DNA of 64,000 nt from Gleimia sp. 6138-11-ORH1. Lineage in GTDB: Bacteria > Actinomycetota > Actinomycetes > Actinomycetales > Actinomycetaceae. The DNA is taken from NCBI RefSeq assembly GCF_024814355.1, contig NZ_JANUXV010000002.1, positions 62,001 to 126,000 on the forward strand, given 5' to 3'. Shown here piece by piece: positions 18,376 through 28,523 of this stretch. The notes below the pieces were generated by a model. That model saw only the letters and a program-made list of their open reading frames with translations, had not been told where the DNA came from and ran no database searches. Position numbers and translations under genes: made by a program. Every line of letters starts with the position of its first letter. The first letter of the stretch is position 1.

Positions 18376-19239
18376 TTAATAACCTGCCAGTTTCTCTAAC
18401 TGCGCGATCCGCTGATCCATAGGCGGGTGGGTAGACATAAGCGAACGTAAAGCTCCTCTAAACGGGTTAGCAATCATCATTGCCGCCACATTAGACCGCG
18501 TGGGCGTGCGTTGCAACGGATTATTCTTCACTCCCGCTTCAATCTTTCGTAATGCTGAGGCTAAAGCTAAAGGGTCTTCGGTAAGCATAGCCCCATCGTA
18601 GTCAGCTTCCAGCTCTCGACTACGTGAAATGCCCATCTGCAAAATAGTAGCAGCTAAGGGAGCTAAAAAGATTAACGCCAAAGACCCCAGTAGTCCCAGC
18701 GGATTGCTCTGGCGGTTATCTCCGCGCATCACCCCAAATGACATTATCTGCGCTACCGCTGTGATGACACTGGCCATTCCCGCCGCTAACGTAGAGGTGA
18801 GAATATCCCGGTTGTAAACGTGCATTAACTCATGTCCCAAAACGCCGCGCATTTCCCGTTCGTTCAGAAGATGAATAATCCCCTCAGTGCAACAAACCGC
18901 CGCGTTCTTCGGGTTGCGTCCCGTAGCAAATGCGTTTGGAGTCATCGAAGGAGAAAGATACAGTCGGGGCATTGGCTGACCGGCTCGTTCAGCCAGCTCC
19001 CCCACCATCTGATACATCCACGGGGCTTCTTCAGGGGAAACAGGGCGAGCGTTCATTGAACGTAACGCTAACTTATCTGAGTTCCAGTAGGTGTAAAAGT
19101 TCATTCCCAACCCCATCACCACTGAAAGGTAAAAGGGGGCGCTGGAACGAGTTCCGAAAGAAATTAGCGCACCGATAGCCACAACTAAACCCCACATCGC
19201 CGCGAATAGCAGGGCTGTTTTCATTGTATTCTTACCCAT
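18376..19239 (-). CDS. htpX: Membrane zinc metalloprotease HtpX
   Basis: Quality-control protease of the cytoplasmic membrane that cleaves damaged membrane proteins. 287 residues. Two N-terminal transmembrane helices (about 5-45), the zinc motif in GHELMHVYNRD, two further helices, the third zinc ligand in SRELEADYDGA and the C-terminal HPPMDQRIAQLE. GGAAGGAG lies 4 nt before the ATG. Confidence 0.95.
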   Translation of the reverse strand: MGKNTMKTALLFAAMWGLVVAIGALISFGTRSSAPFYLSVVMGLGMNFYTYWNSDKLALRSMNARPVSPEEAPWMYQMVGELAERAGQPMPRLYLSPSMTPNAFATGRNPKNAAVCCTEGIIHLLNEREMRGVLGHELMHVYNRDILTSTLAAGMASVITAVAQIMSFGVMRGDNRQSNPLGLLGSLALIFLAPLAATILQMGISRSRELEADYDGAMLTEDPLALASALRKIEAGVKNNPLQRTPTRSNVAAMMIANPFRGALRSLMSTHPPMDQRIAQLEKLAGY

Positions 19240-19365
19240 CGGACTCCTTCCTCAGTTTCATTAAATAAGAAGCATACTAATGCAAGCATATCCTTTAGAA
19301 GCTGAACTTTCCTCCCCTAGTTTCTCTCAGCCACTTTAGTGGTTGCTTAAAATTTCCAATTATTT

Positions 19366-19393
19366 CGAGGGCGGAGTTTTACCCCCGCCCTCG
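19366..19393 (-). terminator. Terminator after fprA built from an inverted CGAGGGCG pair
   Basis: 9-bp stem CGAGGGCGG (19366-19374) with CCGCCCTCG (19385-19393) and a 10-nt loop, 27 nt past the fprA stop. Both arms contain the overrepresented octamer described in the findings. Confidence 0.75.
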
Positions 19394-19419
19394 AGAAAAT
19401 CTGTAACTGGCTTACCGGA

Positions 19420-20850
19420 CTATTCTCCGGGCTGTCCAACTAAATCTATTTCGGAAATATCTTCTCCCCGAGAAATCGCTGTCATGGCTTTACGGGAAGC
19501 AACTTTAATACGTTCGCGTGGCCCACGCCCGCCTTCCACTTCACCGTACTGGGCACCCAGCTCTTCTTCAAATGCGTTTAGAAGCTCCCACCCTTCCCAG
19601 GTGGTGTAGGCTACGCCGCGTTCTTCAAGGAGCTTAACCATTGCCTCATGTCCAACTGCTTCGGTAGTTGCCTGCAGTTTCCCAGCCTGCGCGTCAGCTA
19701 CCAGGTTAGCGATAGTTTCTTGCGCATCAGACTTAGTGGAACCGATTAGCCCTACCGGGCCGCGTTTAACCCAACCGGTAGCGTAAATGCCGGTGAGCGG
19801 CTGACCATTTTCGCCCAGGACTCGCCCAGCTTCGTTTGGAATCACGCCGCGCTGCTGATCGAAAGGAATACCTTCAATAGGTGAAGAGAAGTAGCCGATA
19901 GCTCGGTAAACTGCCTGCACTGGGGTTTCTACGAATTCGCCGGTTCCTTCCACGGACCCATCCCCTACTAAGCGGGTACGTTCAGTCTTTAGCGCACGCA
20001 CATTCCCGTTTTCATCTGCCAAGATTTCAACGGGTGAATGGAACATGTGAATGTGAATCCGGCGGCTGGCAGTGTGTTCTTCCTGCATAGCGTAGTTAGT
20101 GAGCGCCTTAACAACCTGTTTGGTCTGGTTGGAAGACGCGATTGCTTTTTCGGATCCTTCGTCAAAGTCAAAATCTTCTTCGTAAACAATCACGTCTACA
20201 TCTGGCTGGTGTCCCAGTTCGCGTAGTTCCAGTGGAGTGAACTTCACTTGGGCGGGGCCGCGGCGACCAAAAACGTGTACGTCAGTTACGGGGCTCTTAC
20301 GCAGTCCTTCGGCTACGTTTTCAGGGATTTCGGTAACGAGGAGGTCCTCAACGTGTTTAGCTAGGACTCGGGCCACGTCTAAGGCTACGTTTCCAACGCC
20401 CAAAACCGCGATTTCTTTGGCTTCTAAAGGCCATTCGCGCGGGTAGTCAGGGTGTGCGTCGTACCAGGAAACAAAGTCAGCGGCGCCGTAACACTGCGGG
20501 AGGTCTACGCCAGGAATGTCTAGGGGCGCATCTTTATCTGATCCGGTGGCGAAGATTACCGCGTCATAGTGGGCATGGAGATCTTCTACGGTAATGTCTG
20601 TGCCTACGTTTACGTTGCCCAATAAGCGGATATCTCCGCGTTGGAGGATCTTATAGAGGGCTACGATGATTTGTTTAATACGTGGGTGATCGGGAGCCAC
20701 TCCGTAACGAACTAGGCCGTAGGGTGCAGGTAAGCGTTCAAATAGGTCAATATCTACATCCAGTCCTGATTTAGAAAGAATATCTGAAGCATAGATGCCT
20801 GCTGGACCAGCGCCGATTACAGCAACTGAGAGTGGTCGCGTCTGGGTCAC
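19420..20850 (-). CDS. fprA: Ferredoxin-NADP+ reductase, FprA (adrenodoxin reductase) type
   Basis: FAD enzyme passing electrons between NADPH and ferredoxin. 476 residues, close to mycobacterial FprA. Seen are the N-terminal FAD site VIGAGPAGIYA, YGVAPDHPRIK, the NADP site LGVGNVALDVAR, the HVFGRRGPAQVKFTPLELREL segment and the C-terminal GWVKRGPVGLIGSTKSDA. The start is GTG with GGGGG 4 nt upstream. It appears monocistronic. The physiological ferredoxin partner is not in this window. Confidence 0.94.
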   Translation of the reverse strand: MTQTRPLSVAVIGAGPAGIYASDILSKSGLDVDIDLFERLPAPYGLVRYGVAPDHPRIKQIIVALYKILQRGDIRLLGNVNVGTDITVEDLHAHYDAVIFATGSDKDAPLDIPGVDLPQCYGAADFVSWYDAHPDYPREWPLEAKEIAVLGVGNVALDVARVLAKHVEDLLVTEIPENVAEGLRKSPVTDVHVFGRRGPAQVKFTPLELRELGHQPDVDVIVYEEDFDFDEGSEKAIASSNQTKQVVKALTNYAMQEEHTASRRIHIHMFHSPVEILADENGNVRALKTERTRLVGDGSVEGTGEFVETPVQAVYRAIGYFSSPIEGIPFDQQRGVIPNEAGRVLGENGQPLTGIYATGWVKRGPVGLIGSTKSDAQETIANLVADAQAGKLQATTEAVGHEAMVKLLEERGVAYTTWEGWELLNAFEEELGAQYGEVEGGRGPRERIKVASRKAMTAISRGEDISEIDLVGQPGE

Positions 20851-21091
20851 GTTTCCCCCGTATGAGTATTTTATTTCAGCTAGGTGCTGAAGTTGGATAT
20901 TTAGATCATTTTAAGTTTACGTAATCTGGCCATTAAATGCACCCGCCAGTTTCAGATCTTGGTTTAAGGTTCCAGTTTCTCCCTGTCGGTTTTGTTGCCT
21001 TTCTAAGACGCCTAGTTCTCTTTAGAAGCTTGGGTGTGCCGGGAAATCCAGTGAGCATAAGTATCTACGTGTAGAACTGTCTGCGTGTAAT

Positions 21092-21132
21092 CGGAAGGCG
21101 GCTCTTGCTAAGTTAGCAAGAGCCGCCTTCCG
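21092..21132 (-). terminator. Terminator ending the nuo operon
   Basis: 20-bp perfect inverted repeat, arms 21092-21111 and 21113-21132, closing on a single base (TAAGTTA apical loop in practice), starting 8 nt after the polyprenyl synthase stop. It is the first strong terminator after nuoN. Confidence 0.85.
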
Positions 21133-21139
21133 AAAGGGG

Positions 21140-22132
21140 TTAGTTCATGCGATCTACCATTAGTTGCGCCAGGTCGATTAACGCCTGCTTCGCTTTTGAG
21201 TCCGGTAGGTCATCTAATGCGTCTACTGCTGAAGCCGCCCACTGTTTAGCTATCTGGCGGGTTTCTTCCACTACTTCAGATTTACCTAAGCGTTCCACTA
21301 CGGAAGCTAAACGTTCCGGATCGGTCAGGTCTGAATCAATATCTGCTAACAGTTTTTGTCCGTCAGCATCTAAAGTGCCCGCCGCTAAACGCTCTCTCAG
21401 AAGTAGGATGGGTAAAGTGACTACGCCTTCTACTAAGTCAGTTCCCGGAGTTTTTCCAGAAACAGAACCGTCAGAGGTGAGGTCAATTACGTCATCTGCT
21501 AGTTGGAAAGCTACCCCAATCCGTTCACCATAGAGGCCCACTGCCTGGGCAACTTCATCAGTTGCCCCGCCGTGCCATGCGCCAAAAACGGCTGCGGTAT
21601 TAATTAGCGACCCGGTTTTATCTGCCAGTACCTGAATGTAGAAATCAACCGGATCCTCATTATTTTGTGGACCGAAAGTCTCATTCAACTGTCCAATGCA
21701 GAGTCTTTCGAAGGTCTGCGCGTGGTAATCGATGGTGCGCTGCCCCAGGGAAGCTACCAGGCGGGAAGCACGGGCAAACAGTACGTCTCCGGCCAGGATA
21801 GCCCGATTATTTCCCCACTGGTGCTGAGCTGCGGGAACTCCGCGACGCTGTGGCGCTGAGTCCATTACATCGTCGTGATAAAGGGTGGCTAAGTGGGTTA
21901 GTTCCACTGCTGTTGCAGCTTCGATTACTGCCTGGGAGGCTACTTTGTCAGCTGCCCCTAGCTGGGCGCAAATAAGCGCCAGCATTGGACGCATCCGTTT
22001 ACCACCTGCATTAGACAGATGGGAGGTTAGTTCATCAACCAGCTGACTTGAACCAGTCACTGAGTGGCGGAGCAACTCTTCAACTTGTTCCATGTCGGCG
22101 TTGAGAAGTTCTTCAAGCGTGTTTTCAGTCAT
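21140..22132 (-). CDS. Polyprenyl diphosphate synthase
   Basis: Trans-prenyltransferase extending allylic diphosphates with IPP, most likely for the menaquinone side chain. 330 residues. Motifs: GGKRMRPMLAL, first Asp-rich YHDDVMDSA, GDVLFARAS, KTGSLINTAA and second Asp-rich FQLADDVIDLTSD. The first motif is the DDxxD form with few bulky residues before it, which fits long-chain products. It follows nuoN by 13 bp and closes the operon, supporting the menaquinone role. Heptaprenyl- or similar chain length is inferred, not shown. Confidence 0.9.
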   Translation of the reverse strand: MTENTLEELLNADMEQVEELLRHSVTGSSQLVDELTSHLSNAGGKRMRPMLALICAQLGAADKVASQAVIEAATAVELTHLATLYHDDVMDSAPQRRGVPAAQHQWGNNRAILAGDVLFARASRLVASLGQRTIDYHAQTFERLCIGQLNETFGPQNNEDPVDFYIQVLADKTGSLINTAAVFGAWHGGATDEVAQAVGLYGERIGVAFQLADDVIDLTSDGSVSGKTPGTDLVEGVVTLPILLLRERLAAGTLDADGQKLLADIDSDLTDPERLASVVERLGKSEVVEETRQIAKQWAASAVDALDDLPDSKAKQALIDLAQLMVDRMN

Positions 22133-22145
22133 TTTTCCATTAACT

Positions 22146-23714
22146 TTACGGGAGAAGTACTACTACATTGCCGAGTAGTTCCAGAACTGGGCCGGGGAAT
22201 ACGCCAAGTAGCACAGTTAAAACTGCTGCCATCATGATAGCTACGAAACTATAGCCTTCGGAGCGAATCACGACGGTATTTTCAGATGGTTCAGTTAAGA
22301 ACATGAGGACTACTAAACGGAAGTAGTAGAACGCGGTCACTGCCGAACAAGCCAATGCTAAGGCTACTAGCCAAATCATTCCACCTTCAATACCGGCTGC
22401 GAATACTACGAACTTTCCAATGAAACCACCGGTGAGGGGGATACCTGCAAAAGAAAGCAGGAAAATCAAGAAAGCGGTAGCCAAGGCCGGTGATTTGCGT
22501 CCCAGTCCTGCCCAACGTTCTAAGGAAGTTGCTTCTCCGGTGACGTTGCCACCGTTATCAACTGAACGCACTAAAGTAACTACACCGAAGGCGCCGATAG
22601 TGGCGATCCCGTAGGTGAGTAGGTAGAAGATAATTGCTCCCGCAGAGTGTGCGGTAACGGCAAATAAACCAATCATCACGAAACCAGCGTGAGCAATGGA
22701 AGAGTAGGCTAAAAGACGTTTCACATCAGTTTGTACTAACCCAACAAAAGTACCCACTAAGAGCGTGAGAATCACGATGCCAACTAAAGCGTAGTTAAAC
22801 TCCCACTCAAGTGGTCCCAAAATGGTCAGGTAAATGCGGATTAAAGCTCCAAAAGCAGCTACTTTAACTGCGGCTGCCATGAAACCGGTGATTGGGGTGG
22901 GGGCTCCTTGGTAAACGTCTGGAGTCCAGGCGTGGAAAGGTGCAGCGCCAATCTTAAACAGTAAGCCGATTAGCATCAATAGTCCGCCCACAGTGCCAAA
23001 GTAAATCATTGGGGATCCGGGAAGAATCCGAGCGATTGCGGAAAGCTGCAAAGAGGAGGTTGCCCCGTATAAGAATGCGCCGCCTAAGAGCAGGAAGGTG
23101 GAAGCAAAAGCACCCAGGACGAAGTATTTCAAAGCAGCTTCTTGGGAAAGCTGCCGCCGCCGCCGCGCGGTGGCTACCATCACGTAAAGTGGCAGGGACA
23201 TTACTTCGAGGGCGATAAACAGAGCGATCAGCGTATTTGCAGCTGGGAATACCATCATCCCCCCTAAGCTAAAGAGCATTAGAGTGTAGATTTCCGTACG
23301 CTGGTAACCTTTTTCGATTGAAAGGTCCTCATCGGCTGAACCGGGACGGTCAGCTGGTTGAGCTGCAAAAGCACCATCTTTAAGTTCACTGCGGTCAGTA
23401 ACTACCAAGATTGCGATTAGTGCTAATAGGAGTAGCACGGCTTGCACTGTCAGGGTAAGTGGGTCTTCGATGTATTCGATGGTGGCAGTGGGGTTGGTGA
23501 ATCCTTCATTTAGCCTGGAGGCAACTACCAGGATTGCCCCGATAATGGTGGCTAATGAAAGTACCAGTTGCACGGTGCGACGACCCTTTGCAGGGACAAA
23601 AGCCTCTACCAAGACAGATACTACGGCACCTGCGAATACGATGAGGATAGGTAGCAGTGAAAGCCAAGGAATTTCTGGTGTCTGGAGTGGGGCAAATGGA
23701 ACGAGGAAGTTCAC
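22146..23714 (-). CDS. nuoN: NADH-quinone oxidoreductase subunit N
   Basis: Antiporter-like proton-pumping membrane subunit of Complex I. 522 residues with about 14 hydrophobic segments. It shows EVMSLPLYVMVA with the conserved Glu, KYFVLGAFASTFLLLG, FKIGAAPFHAWTPDVYQGAPTPITGF and DVKRLLAYSSIAHAGF. The GTG start overlaps the nuoM stop by 4 nt (GTGA), giving translational coupling. It is followed closely by the polyprenyl synthase. Confidence 0.95.
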   Translation of the reverse strand: MNFLVPFAPLQTPEIPWLSLLPILIVFAGAVVSVLVEAFVPAKGRRTVQLVLSLATIIGAILVVASRLNEGFTNPTATIEYIEDPLTLTVQAVLLLLALIAILVVTDRSELKDGAFAAQPADRPGSADEDLSIEKGYQRTEIYTLMLFSLGGMMVFPAANTLIALFIALEVMSLPLYVMVATARRRRQLSQEAALKYFVLGAFASTFLLLGGAFLYGATSSLQLSAIARILPGSPMIYFGTVGGLLMLIGLLFKIGAAPFHAWTPDVYQGAPTPITGFMAAAVKVAAFGALIRIYLTILGPLEWEFNYALVGIVILTLLVGTFVGLVQTDVKRLLAYSSIAHAGFVMIGLFAVTAHSAGAIIFYLLTYGIATIGAFGVVTLVRSVDNGGNVTGEATSLERWAGLGRKSPALATAFLIFLLSFAGIPLTGGFIGKFVVFAAGIEGGMIWLVALALACSAVTAFYYFRLVVLMFLTEPSENTVVIRSEGYSFVAIMMAAVLTVLLGVFPGPVLELLGNVVVLLP

Positions 23715-25258
23715 TTTGAGTTCCCTTCGGTCTGAGCATTTTCAAGTGGAGCGCTTTGGAAATTAGTTACTGCTGCTTCAGAAACTGGGGTGAGCGCAGA
23801 AATCAGCGGAGCTGACCAGATACCTAGGATTACCATGGCGATTAGTAGTGGCGCGACAGTAAACTTCTGGCGCATATCTAAGTCAGAGAATTTATCCATG
23901 TTATCCGGTACCGGCCCGGTGAAGATCTTTTGGTATGGAACTAAAAGATAGAGGGCGGCCAGAACTACTCCAAAAACAGCAACGGCAGCCGCGATGGGAA
24001 GTACTTTCCAAGTGCCGATTAAAACTAGGTATTCCGGTACGAAACCAGAAAGGCCTGGAAGAGCTACCGAAGCTAAGCCGGATACCAACCAGGTGCCGGC
24101 AAGGATTGGGGTGACCCGTTGCATTCCGCGGTAGTCAGCGATTGCTCGGCTTCCTGTTTGCTCGGTTAGATAACCGGAGATGAGGAACATCGCGGCAATG
24201 GAAACTCCGTGTGCAACCATGTAGAACATTGCCCCAGTCATTGCAATCGTGGAACCTACGTAAATACCTAACACCATGAATCCAAAGTGGGATACCGAGG
24301 TGAAAGAAACTAAACGCATTAAGTCGCTTTGCCCAATCGCTGCTAAACCACCGTAGATGATGGAAACTAAGGCAAGGCCAATAATCACTGGCGCTGCATA
24401 AACCGAAGCATTTGGGAAGAGGGGAAGGCAAAGTGCGATCATCCCGTAAGTACCGATTTTGTCCAGCACACCAACTAGTAGCACTGAAGTGCCGGGTCGG
24501 GCTGCCGCAGCAGTGTCGGGTAACCAAGTGTGCAGTGGCACCATGGGGGCCTTAATCGCGAAAGCGATAAAGAAGGTGATGAAAATACCTAACTCTACGT
24601 TGAAAGGCAGTTGCGTTTGTGAAAGGTTCTCTAACAGGTATGCCTGGGGGGTTCGTTCTGCGTAGACAAAGAGGGTGATTACCCCCGCTAGCATTACTAA
24701 ACCGCCTGCCAGCGAGTACAGTAGGAACTTCACTGCAGCTGCTTTTGCGTTGGCAATCCCGTAGCGTCCGATCATGAAGTAAAGCGGGATTAGCATGGCT
24801 TCGAATGCGAAGTAGAATACTGCTACGTCGCGGGCTGCGAAAATCAGCACCATGAATGCTTCCAAAAGCAGAATCAAAGCCGCGTAGCGCCCGGCTTCCA
24901 AACTGGGGTTAGCTGCCTGGCTATCTTCTTTCCAAGCTGCTACTAGTACCAGTGGAACTAAAGCTAACGCTAAGACAATCATTACTAGGGAAAGTTGCGT
25001 TACCCCCAGTGCCCAGCTAATTCCGATTTGCGGAATCCAACTGTAGGTTTCGGCTAGCTGATAGCTTCCAGCTAAAGTCCAGTCGATCTGTGTGGTAGCG
25101 AAAAGAACTAGGAGCAGTTCAACTACCGAAACGCCTAGGGCGATGTAGCGACCAGCTTTTTGCAGTGGTTTAACTGACAGGATAAGTACGCCAGCTAAAG
25201 CAGGTAGCGCAACTAACAGGGTTAGCACTGGGAAAGTGCTTGAAATAGTTTCTAACAT
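23711..25258 (-). CDS. nuoM: NADH-quinone oxidoreductase subunit M
   Basis: Antiporter-like proton-pumping subunit of Complex I, 515 residues, about 14 transmembrane helices. Conserved segments: YFAFEAMLIPLYFMIGRYG (helix 5 Glu), AFAIKAPMVPLHTWLPDTAAAARPGTSVLLVGVLDK split by the usual loop Lys, and DLMRLVSFTSVSHFGFMVLG. It lies 19 bp after nuoL and overlaps nuoN by 4 nt. Confidence 0.95.
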   Translation of the reverse strand: MLETISSTFPVLTLLVALPALAGVLILSVKPLQKAGRYIALGVSVVELLLVLFATTQIDWTLAGSYQLAETYSWIPQIGISWALGVTQLSLVMIVLALALVPLVLVAAWKEDSQAANPSLEAGRYAALILLLEAFMVLIFAARDVAVFYFAFEAMLIPLYFMIGRYGIANAKAAAVKFLLYSLAGGLVMLAGVITLFVYAERTPQAYLLENLSQTQLPFNVELGIFITFFIAFAIKAPMVPLHTWLPDTAAAARPGTSVLLVGVLDKIGTYGMIALCLPLFPNASVYAAPVIIGLALVSIIYGGLAAIGQSDLMRLVSFTSVSHFGFMVLGIYVGSTIAMTGAMFYMVAHGVSIAAMFLISGYLTEQTGSRAIADYRGMQRVTPILAGTWLVSGLASVALPGLSGFVPEYLVLIGTWKVLPIAAAVAVFGVVLAALYLLVPYQKIFTGPVPDNMDKFSDLDMRQKFTVAPLLIAMVILGIWSAPLISALTPVSEAAVTNFQSAPLENAQTEGNSK

Positions 25259-25277
25259 TTCTTTCTCTCCTCCGTGC

Positions 25278-27248
25278 TTAGAACTGGAAAGCTAAAGTTG
25301 TAATCAAAGCTACAACCACGCCAGCTAGAATGTATCCGGCGTATCCGCGGATGTAACCGGTCTGTGTCCAACTTACGGCTGCTCCTAGTTTGGTTGAGAG
25401 CTTAGCCAGACCGTGGACAGTGCCATCTACTACGTGTTTGTCGGTAGCAACTACCCCGCGCATTACTGCGTTAGTTGGGGTGACGAAGAGGGCGTTATTC
25501 AGCTGGTCTTGGTACAGGTCGTTGCGAGCTGCGTGTACCAGGGAGTTTCCAGCTGGAACAGCTACGGGAACTTCCTCTAGGTGGTACATCTTGTACGCTA
25601 CGGCTGCGCCGATGATTACCACAGCGAGTGTGGCGATTTGGATAACGATAATCGGAAGTACCGGTTCGTGGTGTTCACCATATCCAAAAACCGGGGATAG
25701 CCAGTTGGTGAACATATCGTTCCAAGCTAATACGATACCCATGAAAGTAGCTCCGATTGCCAGGATAATCATTGGAATGGTCATCAGTGGGGAGCTTTCA
25801 TGCGGGTGGAATTCTGCTTCGCTCCACCGCTGTTTCCCGTAGAAGGTCATGAAGAATAGGCGGGACATGTAGAATGCGGTGATTCCAGCGCCAACCAGGG
25901 CGACGATCCCGAATACCCAACCAGCCCAGGGAGCGTCGTAGTTTCCGAAGTGGTTTGCGGTGAATGCGTGTTCGATTAACTTATCCTTTGACCAGAAACC
26001 AGCGAAAGGAGGCACGCCGAGAATTGCCAGCCAACCTACTAAGAAAGTACCGGCGGTAATCGGCATAACTTTTTGCAAAGCACCAAAGTGACGCATATTG
26101 ATTTCATCATCCATGGCATGCATAACTGACCCGGCTCCAAGGAACATGAGAGCTTTGAAGAAGCCGTGGGTGAAGAGGTGGAAGATTGCAAATGCCCAGC
26201 CGATTGGGCCTAAGCCAGCTCCGAGCATCATGTAACCGATTTGGCTCATGGTAGAAGCAGCTAGTACTTTCTTCATGTCATCTTTAGCGGTACCAATAAT
26301 GGCTCCAAAGAGCAGGGTGAATGCGCCAACAATAGCTACGGCGGTAGTGGCGATAGGTGCTTCTAGGTAGATTGCGCCAGAGCGGACTACCAGGTAGACA
26401 CCTGCGGTAACCATGGTGGCAGCGTGGATTAAAGCAGATACTGGGGTAGGGCCAGCCATTGCGTCCCCCAACCAGGCTTGGAGTGGGAACTGGGCTGATT
26501 TACCACAGGCGGCAACAAGCAGGAATAAACCTACTAAAGTGGCGGCGTGTGCCCCAGCTTGCGGGGCTGCTTTAGCAACTTCAGTAAAGTCCACACTTCC
26601 GTAGGCGGCGAACATGGTCATCATGGCAAGCAGAAGCCCCATGTCACCCACGCGGTTCATCACGAAGGCTTTCTTAGCAGCTGAAGCGTAGTCTGGGACG
26701 AAGTTCCAAAAACCAATCAGCAGGTAGGAGGCTAAGCCTACGCCTTCCCATCCCATGAAGAGTACCGCATATGAGTTACCAAGTACTAGGGTGAGCATGG
26801 CGGCGATGAAGAGGTTCAGGTAAGCGAAGAACCTACGCCGGTCTTTATCGTGATCCATATAGGCAACTGCGTAAACGTGGATTAATGACCCCACAAAGGT
26901 AACTAGCATTACGAAAGTCAAAGAAAGTGGGTCTAGTAGGAGTCCAAAATTAACGTTGAAATCGCCTGCGGGAATCCAGCTAAAGAGGTGGAGGTTGAGA
27001 CGACTATTTTCATAGTCAGCTCCCAGTAGTTGCAAGAAAATTGCAAATCCGATGCCGAATGAAGTCCATGAGGCTGCTACAGCCACCCAATGTCCCCAGC
27101 GGTCGGTGACGCGTCCGGCTAGTAAGAGCCCCAGGGATACTACCAGAGGCACCACAATCATCAGCCAGGCGTAGCTAGCTACCCCGGTTGCTTCCACTAC
27201 CGGCGCAGGGGCGCTTGGGCTGAGAGGAAGGTTAATTAGTTCAGTCAT
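25278..27248 (-). CDS. nuoL: NADH-quinone oxidoreductase subunit L
   Basis: Largest antiporter-like proton-pumping subunit of Complex I, with the long lateral helix at its C-terminus. 656 residues. Seen: FMGWEGVGLASYLLIGFW, KSAQFPLQAWLGDAMAGPTPVSALIHAATMVTAGVYL, DMKKVLAASTMSQIGYMMLG and LFTHGFFKALMFLGAGSVMHA. It follows nuoK by 10 bp. Confidence 0.96.
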   Translation of the reverse strand: MTELINLPLSPSAPAPVVEATGVASYAWLMIVVPLVVSLGLLLAGRVTDRWGHWVAVAASWTSFGIGFAIFLQLLGADYENSRLNLHLFSWIPAGDFNVNFGLLLDPLSLTFVMLVTFVGSLIHVYAVAYMDHDKDRRRFFAYLNLFIAAMLTLVLGNSYAVLFMGWEGVGLASYLLIGFWNFVPDYASAAKKAFVMNRVGDMGLLLAMMTMFAAYGSVDFTEVAKAAPQAGAHAATLVGLFLLVAACGKSAQFPLQAWLGDAMAGPTPVSALIHAATMVTAGVYLVVRSGAIYLEAPIATTAVAIVGAFTLLFGAIIGTAKDDMKKVLAASTMSQIGYMMLGAGLGPIGWAFAIFHLFTHGFFKALMFLGAGSVMHAMDDEINMRHFGALQKVMPITAGTFLVGWLAILGVPPFAGFWSKDKLIEHAFTANHFGNYDAPWAGWVFGIVALVGAGITAFYMSRLFFMTFYGKQRWSEAEFHPHESSPLMTIPMIILAIGATFMGIVLAWNDMFTNWLSPVFGYGEHHEPVLPIIVIQIATLAVVIIGAAVAYKMYHLEEVPVAVPAGNSLVHAARNDLYQDQLNNALFVTPTNAVMRGVVATDKHVVDGTVHGLAKLSTKLGAAVSWTQTGYIRGYAGYILAGVVVALITTLAFQF

Positions 27249-27258
27249 ATTTGCTTCC

Positions 27259-27558
27259 TCAGTTCTTCAGTAGGTTTGACTCATCAACGGAGGTGGTCCG
27301 TCGGGAGCGGAAAATAGATACAACGATTGCTAGTCCGATTACTACTTCAGCAGCGGCAACAACCATCACGAAGAAAGCCATTACCTGTCCGTTATAGTCG
27401 CTGAACATGCGAGCAAAAGTTACAAAGACAAGGTTAGTTGCGTTTAGCATCAGCTCAACTCCCATTAGAGAGATAACTGCTGAGCGTCGCACTAAAACAG
27501 TCGCTGCGCCGATGGAAAATAGGGCTAGCGCTAAGAAAAGGTAAAAGTAGAGGCTCAT
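27259..27558 (-). CDS. nuoK: NADH-quinone oxidoreductase subunit K
   Basis: Small three-helix membrane subunit of Complex I, 99 residues. It carries the conserved glutamates in [14 protein letters not shown] and in [14 protein letters not shown] that belong to the proton path. The start codon overlaps the nuoJ stop in a TAATG, a 1-nt overlap. Confidence 0.95.
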   Translation of the reverse strand: MSLYFYLFLALALFSIGAATVLVRRSAVISLMGVELMLNATNLVFVTFARMFSDYNGQVMAFFVMVVAAAEVVIGLAIVVSIFRSRRTTSVDESNLLKN

Positions 27559-28523
27559 TACTTCTGTTCCTCACCTTCCACGTTGTCATTTACTGAAGGA
27601 GACGGTTCTTCATGCTGGAACAAACCAGTTTCTGCTGGTTTACCACCCATCCCCCATGCTTGGGATTGTTCAACCCGTGCCACGGATGCTTGCCCGTGAA
27701 TCGCCTGGGTAGTGTCGCCTTCTTTGGAGCGACGCAGGTTAGTAGCTAACTTAGGATCAAGGTTGCCGATTGAACGGTCCAAACCACGGACACGCAAAAC
27801 TCTTGGGATCGATTCATTAACGACTTCCAAAGTTTCCCCTGAAAGCGCACCCACATCCACAGAAGTGGACTGGGCGTATACGCCGGGGGCGGTCATTTGC
27901 CCAACGTGGCGTCCGCGCGCAGCATAGGCAGCCATCTTAGCGTCTACTACACTGCGTTGCGTGTGGCGTTTGGTGAGACGATCGGCATTAGTAAGTAGCA
28001 CTGCGCCGATTACAGCCACGATTAGTAGCATGCCGGATAGTTCCATTGAGAACCAGTAGTTAGCGAAAATAGTTCCGGCTAGTTCTTCAATGGGAGCGTC
28101 AGAGAAGGGATTTTCTTTGAACTCACCGGCCAAGTCCAGCTGAGACATTGCTACTGGAGCTACCAGGGCCAGGAAGAAGGCGCTGGCGAAGGCAACAGCC
28201 AGGTAGATGTGGGAGCGTTTTTGCGTCTGATATTCGTCAGAAGCGTGCAAACCAATCATCATTAGGACGAAGAGGAACAGCATCATAATCGCCCCGGTGT
28301 AAACCACAATCTGCACCGTTCCTAAAAATGGTGCCGAGTGCATGAGGTAGACAATTGCCAGGCCTAACATGACAACAACCATTGAGATTGCAGCGTAGGC
28401 GGCTTTCTTAAAGAAAAGCACTCCCAAAGCTCCCGCAATCATCATTGTGGCCACGGCGATGAAGAGAATTGCTTCGGGCCAGCCGGACATTTGCGGTGTA
28501 TTTTCTAGCAGGGCGGGCATCAT
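27558..28523 (-). CDS. nuoJ: NADH-quinone oxidoreductase subunit J with C-terminal extension
   Basis: Membrane subunit of Complex I. Residues about 15-180 form five transmembrane helices with [13 protein letters not shown] and [26 protein letters not shown]. About 130 further hydrophilic residues ([14 protein letters not shown] to NVEGEEQK) make the protein 321 residues, against about 185 in E. coli; longer NuoJ is common in actinobacteria. It overlaps nuoI by 4 nt. A second ATG immediately follows the first, so the start may be 28520. Confidence 0.93.
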   Translation of the reverse strand: MMPALLENTPQMSGWPEAILFIAVATMMIAGALGVLFFKKAAYAAISMVVVMLGLAIVYLMHSAPFLGTVQIVVYTGAIMMLFLFVLMMIGLHASDEYQTQKRSHIYLAVAFASAFFLALVAPVAMSQLDLAGEFKENPFSDAPIEELAGTIFANYWFSMELSGMLLIVAVIGAVLLTNADRLTKRHTQRSVVDAKMAAYAARGRHVGQMTAPGVYAQSTSVDVGALSGETLEVVNESIPRVLRVRGLDRSIGNLDPKLATNLRRSKEGDTTQAIHGQASVARVEQSQAWGMGGKPAETGLFQHEEPSPSVNDNVEGEEQK

